Shown here piece by piece: positions 1 to 7,614 of a stretch of DNA of 64,000 bases (positions are counted from its first letter, which is position 1; each line of letters begins with the position of its first letter). The DNA comes from Albirhodobacter sp042466415. Its GTDB lineage: Bacteria > Pseudomonadota > Alphaproteobacteria > Rhodobacterales > Rhodobacteraceae. The stretch lies in the NCBI RefSeq assembly GCF_042466415.1, contig NZ_JAXHCH010000002.1, forward strand, positions 806,001 to 870,000. The letters run 5' to 3'. The notes beneath the pieces were generated by a model, which made no database searches, was not told the origin of the DNA, and was given only the letters and a program-made list of their open reading frames with translations. Both the position numbers and the translations under genes were made by a program.

Positions 1-1
1 C

Positions 2-1180
2 GCCTTTATGGCTTTATTGATTGCGGTGGAGGCGGGCGGGCAGGGCGTGATGATGGCCCCCACCGAAATTCTGGCGCGCCAACATATGGAAAGCCTTGCG
101 CCTCTTGCGGCTTCGGCGGGGGTGCGCGTTGAGGTTCTGACGGGGCGCGATCGCAGCAGTGAGCGCGCGCAAAAGTTGAACGATCTGGCCTCTGGTGCGA
201 TCCATATTTTGGTCGGCACACATGCTGTTTTCCAAAAAGACGTTCATTTCCATGATCTTCGACTGTCGATCATTGATGAGCAGCACCGGTTTGGTGTTGC
301 GCAGCGCATGGAGCTTGGGGCGAAGGGAACGGCGGTTGATGTCCTGGTGATGACGGCAACTCCGATCCCGCGGTCGCTCAGCCTTGCGCAATACGGCGAT
401 ATGGATATCTCGATTATTGACGAGAAGCCGCCGGGTCGCACGCCGGTGAAGACCGCCCTGATTGCCATTGAGCGCCGCGATGAGGTTGTCGCGCATCTCA
501 AACGGGCGATTGCCGAGGGGCGCCAGGCCTATTGGGTTTGTCCCTTGGTCGAGGAGAGCGAGGTGTCTGACCTGACCTCGGCGGAGGCGCGTTTTCGGAC
601 CTTGCGGGCCGCATTGGGCGAAGGGGTTGTGGGGCTGGTTCACGGGCAGCTTCCGCCAGCGGAAAAAGACGCCGCGATGGCGGATTTTGCCGCGGGTCGC
701 ACGAAGGTTCTTGTGGCGACGACGGTCATTGAGGTCGGTGTGAATGTTCCCAACGCCTCGATCATGGTGATCGAGCGCGCCGAGACATTCGGGCTTGCGC
801 AATTGCATCAGCTGCGCGGTCGGGTCGGGCGGGGGGCGGCGGAGTCTACGTGCTTGCTGATGTACGGCGCGCCCTTGACCGAGAGCGGCGAGCGGCGCTT
901 GCAGATCCTGCGACAGACCGAAGACGGGTTTAAGATCGCGGAAGAGGATCTGGCCATTCGCGGCGCCGGGGATGTGATCGGGACGGCGCAATCAGGGCTT
1001 CCCCGGTTCAGAATCGCCGATGTGGAACGTCAGGCAGGGCTGATGGCGATCGCGCAATCCGATGCGAGGACGTTGCTCGCGCAGGACCCGACCTTGATAT
1101 CGCCGCGCGGTAAGGCGGCGCGTGTTCTATTATGGCTAATGGAACAAGACCGCGCCATTCGTTTAATCTCAGTAGGTTAA
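2..1180 (+). CDS. recG: ATP-dependent DNA helicase RecG, C-terminal part (5' end outside window)
   Basis: This is the C-terminal 390 or so residues of RecG, the superfamily 2 helicase that remodels stalled replication forks and Holliday junctions. The reading frame is open from the window edge, so the wedge domain and Walker A motif lie outside. Visible helicase motifs in order are APTEILARQH (Ia), the Walker B DEQHRFGV box, TATPIPRSLSL (III), the VATTVIEVGVNVP motif V and QLHQLRGRVGRG (VI). The C-terminal region after motif VI matches the family's TRG and C-terminal segment in length. The gene ends just before a LexA-like box and a small membrane peptide gene. I see no frameshift. Confidence 0.95.
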   Translation, partial: AFMALLIAVEAGGQGVMMAPTEILARQHMESLAPLAASAGVRVEVLTGRDRSSERAQKLNDLASGAIHILVGTHAVFQKDVHFHDLRLSIIDEQHRFGVAQRMELGAKGTAVDVLVMTATPIPRSLSLAQYGDMDISIIDEKPPGRTPVKTALIAIERRDEVVAHLKRAIAEGRQAYWVCPLVEESEVSDLTSAEARFRTLRAALGEGVVGLVHGQLPPAEKDAAMADFAAGRTKVLVATTVIEVGVNVPNASIMVIERAETFGLAQLHQLRGRVGRGAAESTCLLMYGAPLTESGERRLQILRQTEDGFKIAEEDLAIRGAGDVIGTAQSGLPRFRIADVERQAGLMAIAQSDARTLLAQDPTLISPRGKAARVLLWLMEQDRAIRLISVG

Positions 1181-1219
1181 GGGCTGCTCAGGGTCGTTTT
1201 GCCCCGTTTGTTCGCATTT

Positions 1220-1234
1220 GTTCTCATTTAGTTC
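1220..1234 (+). promoter_or_regulatory. Putative LexA (SOS) box, GTTC-N7-GTTC
   Basis: The sequence GTTCTCATTTAGTTC is an exact GTTC-N7-GTTC direct repeat, the LexA operator form known for alphaproteobacteria. A further GTTC starts at 1210, one base out of phase. The box lies 73 bases upstream of the small membrane peptide start at 1307. About two such 8-base matches are expected by chance in 64 kb on both strands, so the support comes from the position and from the extra matching T and C after the first GTTC. Confidence 0.55.
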
Positions 1235-1306
1235 TTTACTGATTGTTAACTTTGTGAGAACAAAGGGGCAACAGGAATGACTTCAGATCCAATAAGGAGC
1301 CGTAGA

Positions 1307-1429
1307 ATGATCGACCAAATCAAAACGACCCTGAATGAGAATGCAGCCACGATCGTGCAAGATGTGCTGGGCGCGAGCTCTTTGATTGTGATGCTGGTGA
1401 TCGGCCTTAATCTTCCATTGTTCTTTTGA
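1307..1429 (+). CDS. 40-residue single-span membrane peptide, possibly SOS-regulated
   Basis: A 40-codon reading frame starts with ATG behind a good ribosome binding site (AAGGAG at 1294-1299, about 7 bases upstream) and ends with TGA. The N-terminal half is polar (MIDQIKTTLNENAATIVQD). The C-terminal half is a hydrophobic stretch (LIVMLVIGLNLPLFF) long enough for one membrane span, ending right at the C-terminus. No known domain is recognised. The gene stands alone between recG and a convergent Fe-S scaffold gene, with a LexA-like box upstream and a strong terminator downstream. By analogy with TisB-type SOS-induced membrane peptides of enterobacteria it could be a small toxin or stress peptide, but that is inference. 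It is too short for most gene callers. Confidence 0.6.
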   Translation: MIDQIKTTLNENAATIVQDVLGASSLIVMLVIGLNLPLFF

Positions 1430-1434
1430 CATTC

Positions 1435-1516
1435 GGCCTTCGGGCCACCCGAGACTGCTTCGCGCTTTTGATGCTGCTTACCCCTGCAGCGACTGCCTGT
1501 CCTGAGCCTCCGGCTC
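1435..1516 (+). ncRNA. Structured 3' tail or small RNA candidate: three consecutive hairpins
   Basis: Between the small peptide stop and the terminator lie three perfect short hairpins: GGCC-TTCG-GGCC at 1435-1446 (a stable UUCG tetraloop), GCTGC/GCAGC at 1473-1490, and GAGCC/GGCTC at 1504-1516. With the terminator they make a four-hairpin RNA tail on the peptide transcript, or a separate small RNA. I do not recognise it as 4.5S, 6S or tmRNA. No promoter of its own is evident. Confidence 0.35.
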
Positions 1517-1532
1517 GCCAAAAGCGTTACTC

Positions 1533-1566
1533 GCCGCCATCTTCGGATGGCGGCTTTTTCTTGTTT
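1533..1566 (+). terminator. Rho-independent terminator
   Basis: An 8-base-pair stem GCCGCCAT / ATGGCGGC with a CTTCGG loop (1533-1554) is followed by TTTTTC. It would end the transcript of the small membrane peptide gene before the convergent scaffold gene. Confidence 0.85.
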
Positions 1567-1601
1567 GTCGGTCGGATGAGGCGGAGGGCGCGGCGCTGCT
1601 G

Positions 1602-2039
1602 CTACTGTGTTTGGGCGGCGTCACTGGCGGCCAATGTCGCGTCGAGCGCGAGCAAAATCGACGCGTGACGGTTGGCGTAATCGCGCGCCGCGAGCAAGAC
1701 GGCAAAGCCCTCAAAGGGCGCGTTGGGCGCCTCACCGCCTTTGAGCATCGCGGCCAGCTCCGATCGCGCGCGTTGCAATTGGTCGGGTGTCTTGCCGATC
1801 ACCAGACCGCCCAAAACCGACGCCGCCGCCTGTCCTAAGGCGCAGGCCCGCACATCTTGCGAAAAGCGCGAGACGCGCCCGTCTTGAAGGTCAAGCGCGA
1901 CCGTAACTTCCGATCCGCACATCGGCGCGCGCTTGCTGGCAATAGCTTGCGGCGCATCGATCGGATCTGTCAGGGGAATATCGGCGGCCAGCGCCAAAAG
2001 ACGTTCGGTATAGAGTTTGATCAGATCGGGATCGCTCAT
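1602..2039 (-). CDS. IscU/SufU-like iron-sulfur cluster scaffold homologue
   Basis: The 145-residue protein carries the two central motifs of the IscU/SufU scaffold family: MCGSEV around residue 41 and the QDVRACALGQAAASVLGG stretch around residue 66. Each holds one cluster-ligand cysteine. The usual third cysteine near the C-terminus is not visible; the corresponding helix (RDYANRHASILLAL) has Ser/Ala there. It may therefore be a reduced scaffold or a sulfur-transfer partner rather than a full scaffold. It is transcribed divergently from hisI, an arrangement I recall from other Rhodobacterales. Family assignment is firm; the exact role is not. Confidence 0.8.
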   Translation of the reverse strand: MSDPDLIKLYTERLLALAADIPLTDPIDAPQAIASKRAPMCGSEVTVALDLQDGRVSRFSQDVRACALGQAAASVLGGLVIGKTPDQLQRARSELAAMLKGGEAPNAPFEGFAVLLAARDYANRHASILLALDATLAASDAAQTQ

Positions 2040-2104
2040 GGTTTCCTCGCATCTTGTTTGGCGTTATGTAGCCTTCATTCCCGCTTATGAAAAGGTCCGC
2101 GAGC

Positions 2105-2470
2105 ATGACTGAGTTTGATCCAAAGGCGCTGAAATTCGATTCCAACGGGTTGATCCCCGCAATCGCGCAGGATCATGAAACGGGGGAGGTGCTGATGATG
2201 GCATGGATGAACGCGCAATCCATTGAGCGCAGTCTCGCCAGCGGACATGTCACCTATTGGTCGCGTTCACGGCAGAGTTTCTGGGCGAAGGGGGAAAGCT
2301 CGGGCCATATGCAAAAGCTGATCGAGTTGCGTGTCGACTGCGACCGCGATTGTTTGTTGCTTGTGGTGGAGCAAACCGGCCCCGCATGCCATACGAACCG
2401 CAAAAGCTGTTTCTACACCGCCGTTCGGGACGGGGTAGAAGTGGAAATCATGACGCCGATGGTCGATTGA
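2105..2470 (+). CDS. hisI: Phosphoribosyl-AMP cyclohydrolase
   Basis: HisI opens the purine ring of phosphoribosyl-AMP, the third step of histidine biosynthesis, in the cytoplasm. The protein shows the family signature GEVLMMAWMN, the VTYWSRSRQSFWAKGESSGH segment, the DCDRDCLL metal-binding stretch and the C-terminal GPACHTNRKSCFY zinc cysteines. I chose the ATG at 2105 (121 residues) because AAAAGG lies about 10 bases upstream and family members start close to FDP. An upstream in-frame ATG at 2087 would add six residues. The gene is stand-alone, with no hisE fusion. Confidence 0.95.
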   Translation: MTEFDPKALKFDSNGLIPAIAQDHETGEVLMMAWMNAQSIERSLASGHVTYWSRSRQSFWAKGESSGHMQKLIELRVDCDRDCLLLVVEQTGPACHTNRKSCFYTAVRDGVEVEIMTPMVD

Positions 2471-2509
2471 GTAAGGCAGGGTTCCAAGCCCTGTTATGAG
2501 ACATCCCGT

Positions 2510-2538
2510 CAAGCTGCGCGGCGTATCGGCGCAGCTTG
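2510..2538. terminator. Inverted repeat between convergent hisI and the ABC ATPase
   Basis: A perfect 10-base-pair stem CAAGCTGCGC / GCGCAGCTTG with a 9-base loop sits between the two convergent gene ends. There is no clear T-run on either strand, so it is a possible bidirectional terminator only. Confidence 0.45.
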
Positions 2539-2546
2539 ATGCCGAT

Positions 2547-3503
2547 TCAGGCTTTGCGGGTCAAAGCGACAAACACATCCTCGAGCCCGGGTTGTTCGGA
2601 TGCGATATCCTTGATTTCGATCCCTGCTGCGCGAATCGCGTCCAATACCGTATCGGCGGAGGTTTTCGTGCGGTGATAGGTGAACGCGAGCCGGCCATCG
2701 GGGCGGTGATCCATGCTCACCCCCTCGGGCAGGGCCAATGTCTGGGCAAGTTCGGCGGATCGGTTCGGCGTCATCGGTGTGGCGGGTTCGACGACAAGCG
2801 ATTTCCCGTCCATCCTGCCGAGCAGTTTCGCGGTCGTATCGCGGACGATCAATTCGCCGTGGTTGATGATCGCGATCTCGTCGCACATCTCCTCGGCCTC
2901 CTCCAGATAATGCGTTGTCAAAATGATCGTCATGCCTTGCTCGTTGAGCTTGCGCACATTCGCCCAAAGCATGTTGCGCAGCTCGATATCGACGCCCGCC
3001 GTCGGCTCATCCAGCACCAGAACCGCGGGGCGGTGAACAAGCGCTTTCGCCAGCAAAAGGCGCCGTTTCATGCCGCCCGAAAGGTTGCGCGCGTAGGAAT
3101 CCGCCTGCTCGGTAAGGCCGACAAGGGCGAGAATCTCGTCGGTCCAACGCTCATCCGCGGGCACCCCGTAAAGCCCCGCTTGGGTTTCCAAGGCGGCGCG
3201 CGGCGTGAAGAACGGATCCATATTCAGTTCTTGCGGCATCACGCCAATGGCGGCGCGCGCTTGACGGGGATTTGCGTCCTGATTGAAGCCCCAAATCGTC
3301 ACCTCGCCGGTTGTCTTCTTCACCAGACCCGCGAGAATATTGATCATCGTTGATTTTCCCGCGCCATTGGGACCGAGCAAGCCAAAGATAGATCCTGCCG
3401 GAATCGTCAAATCGACGCCCTTTAGCGCGCGTTTTGCCTGCGTCTTCGCCGTCGCCGCATAGGTTTTTGTCAAACCTTTGATCTCGATTGCTTGCCGTTC
3501 CAT
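2547..3503 (-). CDS. ABC transporter ATP-binding protein (single-gene, exporter-type)
   Basis: The 318-residue protein is an ATPase of the ABC-2/DrrA-like class. It has Walker A GLLGPNGAGKST, the signature LSGGMKRRLLLAKAL, Walker B VLVLDEPTAGVD and the switch histidine in ILTTHYLEEAEEM, followed by a C-terminal regulatory extension of roughly 80 residues. The start is the ATG at 3503 (MERQAIEIKGLTK); longer upstream frames have no family similarity. No permease gene adjoins it, so the substrate cannot be named. It is divergent from the zinc-finger gene, with only 78 bases between the starts. Confidence 0.88.
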   Translation of the reverse strand: MERQAIEIKGLTKTYAATAKTQAKRALKGVDLTIPAGSIFGLLGPNGAGKSTMINILAGLVKKTTGEVTIWGFNQDANPRQARAAIGVMPQELNMDPFFTPRAALETQAGLYGVPADERWTDEILALVGLTEQADSYARNLSGGMKRRLLLAKALVHRPAVLVLDEPTAGVDIELRNMLWANVRKLNEQGMTIILTTHYLEEAEEMCDEIAIINHGELIVRDTTAKLLGRMDGKSLVVEPATPMTPNRSAELAQTLALPEGVSMDHRPDGRLAFTYHRTKTSADTVLDAIRAAGIEIKDIASEQPGLEDVFVALTRKA

Positions 3504-3581
3504 CTTGCCCCGCCTCACGCTTTCGCTATCATACGCCCAAACGAGCGCCCGCATTCGCGCGCACCATATACGGAGCCAGCC

Positions 3582-3767
3582 ATGACCGCCACCGCACCCG
3601 AGACCCAAGTTGTCACCAGCTGGAAAGTTGCCTGTGATGGCGGCGAGGGGGCGTTGGGCCACCCGCGCGTCTGGCTGTCGCTATCGAAAGAAACGGGCGA
3701 GGTCGAGTGCGGCTATTGCGACAAGAAATTCGTGATTGATCGCGCCCATGCGCATGACGATCACTGA
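3582..3767 (+). CDS. Zinc-finger domain protein (zf-CHCC, NDUFS6-like)
   Basis: This 61-residue protein has the C...GHPRVWL...GEVECGYCDKKFV pattern of the zf-CHCC family (PF10276). That family includes the mitochondrial complex I accessory subunit NDUFS6 and its alphaproteobacterial relatives. The zinc ligands are the Cys of ACDGG, the His of GHPRV and the two cysteines of CGYC. The ATG at 3582 follows CGGAG at an acceptable distance. A complex I role is inferred from the family; nothing nearby encodes NADH dehydrogenase. Confidence 0.82.
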   Translation: MTATAPETQVVTSWKVACDGGEGALGHPRVWLSLSKETGEVECGYCDKKFVIDRAHAHDDH

Positions 3768-3806
3768 TCGGCGCAGTCACGCGCTTTCAAGGCACAATCG
3801 GTGAAC

Positions 3807-3832
3807 GGGCGGCTTTCTAGCCGCCCTTTTCT
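3807..3832 (+). terminator. Rho-independent terminator
   Basis: An 8-base-pair stem GGGCGGCT / AGCCGCCC with a TTCT loop at 3807-3826 is followed by TTTTCTTT. It ends the zinc-finger transcript and separates it from polA. Confidence 0.88.
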
Positions 3833-3907
3833 TTACGCTGAAAGACTGGAAGCGCGGCGTGGAACATGGCACAACCCGTCCAACGAATTTGAACGGGAGT
3901 GCGCGAG

Positions 3908-6769
3908 ATGACGGAAGCTTTTGGGAAGGGATGCCACCTGCATCTGATCGATGGTTCGGCGTTTATCTTCCGCGCTTACCATGCCCTGCCGCCGCTGACG
4001 CGCAAATCCGACGGGCTGCCGATTGGCGCGGTCGCGGGCTTTGCCAATATGATTTATCGCTATGTCGAGGAAGCCAAAGGCGATGATGCGCCGACCCATG
4101 CGGCCGTGATTTTCGACCATAGCTCCAAGACGTTCCGCAACGAAATCTTTTCCGAATACAAGGCCAACCGTCCGGAATTGCCCGAGGATTTGCGCCCTCA
4201 ATTCCCCCTGACGCGCGAAGCCACGCGTGCCTTCAATATCGCCTGCATCGAGACTGAAGGGTTCGAGGCCGATGATATCATCGCCGCCTACGCGCGCGTC
4301 GCGCGGGAAGCGGGCGGGCGGTGCACGATCATCTCGTCGGATAAGGATTTGATGCAGCTTGTCGGCGGCGGCGTTGAGATGCTCGATGCGATGAAGAACA
4401 AGCGGATCGGTGTTGAGGAGGTTGAGGAGAAATTCGGCGTCGGGCCGAACCGCGTCGTCGATGTGCAGGCCCTCGCGGGGGACTCCGTCGATAACGTACC
4501 GGGTGCGCCAGGCATCGGGATCAAAACGGCGGCTCTGCTGATCAACGAATACGGCGATCTGGAAACGCTTTTGGAACGCGCTGCCGAAATCAAACAGCCC
4601 AAACGCCGCGAGACCCTCATCAATTTTGCGGATCAGATCCGTATGTCAAAGCGCCTTGTGCAGCTTGATGAAAACACGCCGCTCGACATGCCGATCGAGG
4701 CGCTAGAAGTGCGGGAGCCGGAAGCGGAGCCATTGCTCAAGTTTTTGGGCGAGATGGAGTTCCGTACACTCGCCAAACGCGCGGCGGAGCGCTTCGGCAT
4801 GCCGGTTCCGCAGATCGGCGTTGATACCGATGGCAAGGCCGCACAGGCTTGGGGCGCTGGCGCAGCCCCCACGCCCGCGCATCAGGCGGTCGCGGCGGTG
4901 AATGTGCCGTTCGACGCGGAAAAATATGTCTGCATTCGCGATGCGACGACGCTGGAGACTTGGCTGGGTAAGGCGCGTGCGCGAGGGTGGGTTACGGTCG
5001 ATACCGAGACCACATCGCTCGACGAGATGCAGGCGGATCTGGTTGGTGTGTCGCTGTGCATTGAGGCGGGCGAGGCGGCGTATATCCCGCTCGGCCATTC
5101 CACGGGGGGCGATGATCTCTTTGGCGGCACGGCGCGGGCCGAGGGTCAGATGGATATGGAGGAGGCGCTGGCGCTTCTCAAACCGGTTCTGGAAGACCCT
5201 TCGATTGTGAAGATCGGCCAGAATATGAAGTATGACTACAAGATTTTTGCGCGCCGCGGTATCCGCACCGCGCCGATTGATGACACGATGCTGCTCAGCT
5301 ACGCGATGCATGCGGGCCTTCATAACCACGGGATGGACGCGCTGTCGGAGCGCTATCTCAACCACACCCCAATTCCGATTAAGGAATTGATTGGCTCTGG
5401 CAAGTCGCAGGTCACCTTCGACAAAGTCGCCATCGACACCGCCACGAAATACGCCGCCGAGGATGCTGATGTGACGTTGCGCCTGTGGCAATTGTTCAAG
5501 CCACAGCTCTGCGCCGCGCGCGTCACCACGGTTTATGAGACGTTGGAGCGGCCGCTCGTGCCTGTTTTGGCGGATATGGAGATGGCAGGTGTGCGCGTGG
5601 ATGCGCAGGTGCTGTCGCGGATGTCCAATGCTTTTGCGCAAAAAATGGCGGGGCTAGAGGCCGAGATTCAAGAGTTGGCGGGGCAGCCGTTCAATGTCGG
5701 CTCGCCCAAACAACTGGGCGAGATCTTCTATGATGTGCTCGGCGTGCCGGGGGGGACAAAGGGAAAAACGGGCGCGTATTCCACGGGGGCGGATGTTTTG
5801 GAAGACATCACGTTGATGGCGGAAGATCACCCTAAAGCGGCCGAATTGGCGGGCCGTGTCCTCGATTGGCGGCAGATCGCGAAGCTGAAATCGACCTATA
5901 CGGACGCGCTGCAAACTCATGTGAACCCCGAGACGGGACGTGTTCACACCTCCTATTCCATTGCGGGCGCGAATACGGGGCGTTTGGCGTCGACTGATCC
6001 CAACCTGCAAAATATTCCCGTGCGATCGGAGGAAGGCAGACGGATCCGCGAAGCGTTCGTCGCAGGGCCAGGTATGAAGATCGTCTCGCTTGACTATTCG
6101 CAAATCGAGCTGCGCATCCTCGCGCATGTGGCCGATATTCCGGCGCTAAAACAAGCATTTAAAGATGGCGTGGATATTCACGCGATGACAGCGTCCGAAA
6201 TGTTCAATGTCCCGCTTGAGGGGATGGATCCGATGATCCGCCGTCAGGCAAAAGCCATTAACTTCGGCGTCATCTACGGAATTTCCGGTTTTGGTCTTGC
6301 CCGAAACTTGCGCATCCCGCGGGCCGAGGCGCAGGGCTTTATTGATCGCTACTTCGAGCGCTTCCCCGGAATCAAAGCCTATATGGACGCGACGACCCAA
6401 TTCGCGAAAGATCATGGTTACGTGCAAACCCTGTTTGGTCGCAAAATCAATACGCCGGAGATCAACGCGAAGGGGCCAGGTGCGGGATTTGCCAAGCGCG
6501 CCGCGATCAACGCGCCGATTCAGGGTGCTGCTGCCGATATCATCCGCCGCGCAATGATCCGGATGCCCGAGGCAATCAAGGATCTGCCCGCAACGATGTT
6601 GCTTCAGGTGCATGATGAATTGATTTTCGAGGTTGAAGAAAGCTCTGTCGACAAGCTCATCGAGGTTGCACGCGGCGTGATGGAAGGCGCGGCGGAGCCT
6701 GCGGTGCACCTGACCGTGCCGATTGATGTCGACGCGGGGCAAGGCGCAAGCTGGGCCGAGGCCCATTAA
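3908..6769 (+). CDS. polA: DNA polymerase I
   Basis: The 953-residue protein fills gaps, removes RNA primers and takes part in repair synthesis. Residues 1 to about 300 form the 5'-3' exonuclease (FEADDIIAAYAR, SSDKDLMQLV, GIGIKTAALL helix-hairpin-helix). A 3'-5' proofreading domain follows and looks intact, with the VDTETT motif giving Asp365 and Glu367. The C-terminal third is family A polymerase, with motif A DYSQIELRI (Asp729), the O-helix RQAKAINFGVIYG and motif C QVHDEL (Asp903). The ATG at 3908 is 8 bases after GGGAG; a GTG at 3899 is in frame but overlaps that site. The end overlaps the convergent gluQ gene by 4 bases. Confidence 0.97.
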   Translation: MTEAFGKGCHLHLIDGSAFIFRAYHALPPLTRKSDGLPIGAVAGFANMIYRYVEEAKGDDAPTHAAVIFDHSSKTFRNEIFSEYKANRPELPEDLRPQFPLTREATRAFNIACIETEGFEADDIIAAYARVAREAGGRCTIISSDKDLMQLVGGGVEMLDAMKNKRIGVEEVEEKFGVGPNRVVDVQALAGDSVDNVPGAPGIGIKTAALLINEYGDLETLLERAAEIKQPKRRETLINFADQIRMSKRLVQLDENTPLDMPIEALEVREPEAEPLLKFLGEMEFRTLAKRAAERFGMPVPQIGVDTDGKAAQAWGAGAAPTPAHQAVAAVNVPFDAEKYVCIRDATTLETWLGKARARGWVTVDTETTSLDEMQADLVGVSLCIEAGEAAYIPLGHSTGGDDLFGGTARAEGQMDMEEALALLKPVLEDPSIVKIGQNMKYDYKIFARRGIRTAPIDDTMLLSYAMHAGLHNHGMDALSERYLNHTPIPIKELIGSGKSQVTFDKVAIDTATKYAAEDADVTLRLWQLFKPQLCAARVTTVYETLERPLVPVLADMEMAGVRVDAQVLSRMSNAFAQKMAGLEAEIQELAGQPFNVGSPKQLGEIFYDVLGVPGGTKGKTGAYSTGADVLEDITLMAEDHPKAAELAGRVLDWRQIAKLKSTYTDALQTHVNPETGRVHTSYSIAGANTGRLASTDPNLQNIPVRSEEGRRIREAFVAGPGMKIVSLDYSQIELRILAHVADIPALKQAFKDGVDIHAMTASEMFNVPLEGMDPMIRRQAKAINFGVIYGISGFGLARNLRIPRAEAQGFIDRYFERFPGIKAYMDATTQFAKDHGYVQTLFGRKINTPEINAKGPGAGFAKRAAINAPIQGAAADIIRRAMIRMPEAIKDLPATMLLQVHDELIFEVEESSVDKLIEVARGVMEGAAEPAVHLTVPIDVDAGQGASWAEAH

Positions 6770-7614
6770 GGCGTCGGGATAAGGGCCTTGACCTCGGCGG
6801 GGGTCAAGCCCGCCTCGCGGTAAGACCGGATTGCCCGCGCATCATCGCGTTTTGCAAGGCGTTTGCCTTGCGGATCGCGGATCAGCGCATGGTGGTGATA
6901 GGTCGGGGTATGCAAGCCCAGCAGCGATTGCAGCAGCACATGGATGAAGGTCGCCTCAAACAGATCATCACCGCGTGTGACCTCCGTGATGCCTTGCGCA
7001 GCATCATCGACCACCACCGCGAGATGATAGGCGGCCCCCATGTCTTTGCGCGATAGAATGACGTCACCACAATGGGTTAGCAGCCAATCTTGATCTGCTT
7101 GATGGGGGCCTGCGCGCAGCCCCGTCTCGGTAAACTGTGGCGAGGCGGCACAGGTCGCCAGCGCCGCGCGCAGATTGAGACGGATGGTTGGCGCGTCCCG
7201 CAGATGTTTGTCACGGCAGGTTCCGGGATAGACCAACCCGTCCGGTCCGAGGATCGGCGCGCCTTCTTGCGGGGCGCTCAAAGCCGCGCGGATATCGGCG
7301 CGCGTGCAGGCGCATTGGTAGGTCAGCCCCTGATCTGCGAGCGTCTTGAGCGCGGCCTGATAGGCCTCGGTACGCTGAGACTGGCGCATCACCGGTTCTT
7401 GCCACGTCAGGCCAAGCCAAGCGAGATCGTCGAAAATCTGCGCTTCCCATTCAGGGCGCGCACGTGATTGGTCAAGGTCCTCAATCCGAACGATAAACTC
7501 GCCTTTGTCCGCACGGTTTTGCGCGATCAGGGCCGCATAGGCATGGCCTAGATGCAGCGGCCCTGTCGGGCTTGGTGCGAAGCGTGTTCGCTTTAGCTTT
7601 GCCCCGCAAGCCAT
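6766..7614 (-). CDS. gluQ: Glutamyl-Q tRNA(Asp) synthetase
   Basis: GluQ attaches glutamate to queuosine in the anticodon loop of tRNA-Asp. The 282-residue protein is a shortened glutamyl-tRNA synthetase without an anticodon-binding domain. It shows the HIGH-like APSPTGPLHLGHAYAA motif, zinc ligands in CAC...YPGTC, the EVTRGDDLFEATFIH segment and the KMSKS-like KRLAKRDDAR. It is the second gene of an operon with trmFO, and its start lies 22 bases inside the trmFO end, which implies translational coupling. Both products modify tRNA. Confidence 0.93.
   Translation of the reverse strand: MACGAKLKRTRFAPSPTGPLHLGHAYAALIAQNRADKGEFIVRIEDLDQSRARPEWEAQIFDDLAWLGLTWQEPVMRQSQRTEAYQAALKTLADQGLTYQCACTRADIRAALSAPQEGAPILGPDGLVYPGTCRDKHLRDAPTIRLNLRAALATCAASPQFTETGLRAGPHQADQDWLLTHCGDVILSRKDMGAAYHLAVVVDDAAQGITEVTRGDDLFEATFIHVLLQSLLGLHTPTYHHHALIRDPQGKRLAKRDDARAIRSYREAGLTPAEVKALIPTP

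Noticed and set aside
1430..1566. The hairpin-rich stretch after the small peptide as 4.5S, 6S or tmRNA.
   Set aside because: The known core motifs (such as the GGAAG/AGCA loop of 4.5S RNA) are not present; it is kept only as an unnamed structured tail.
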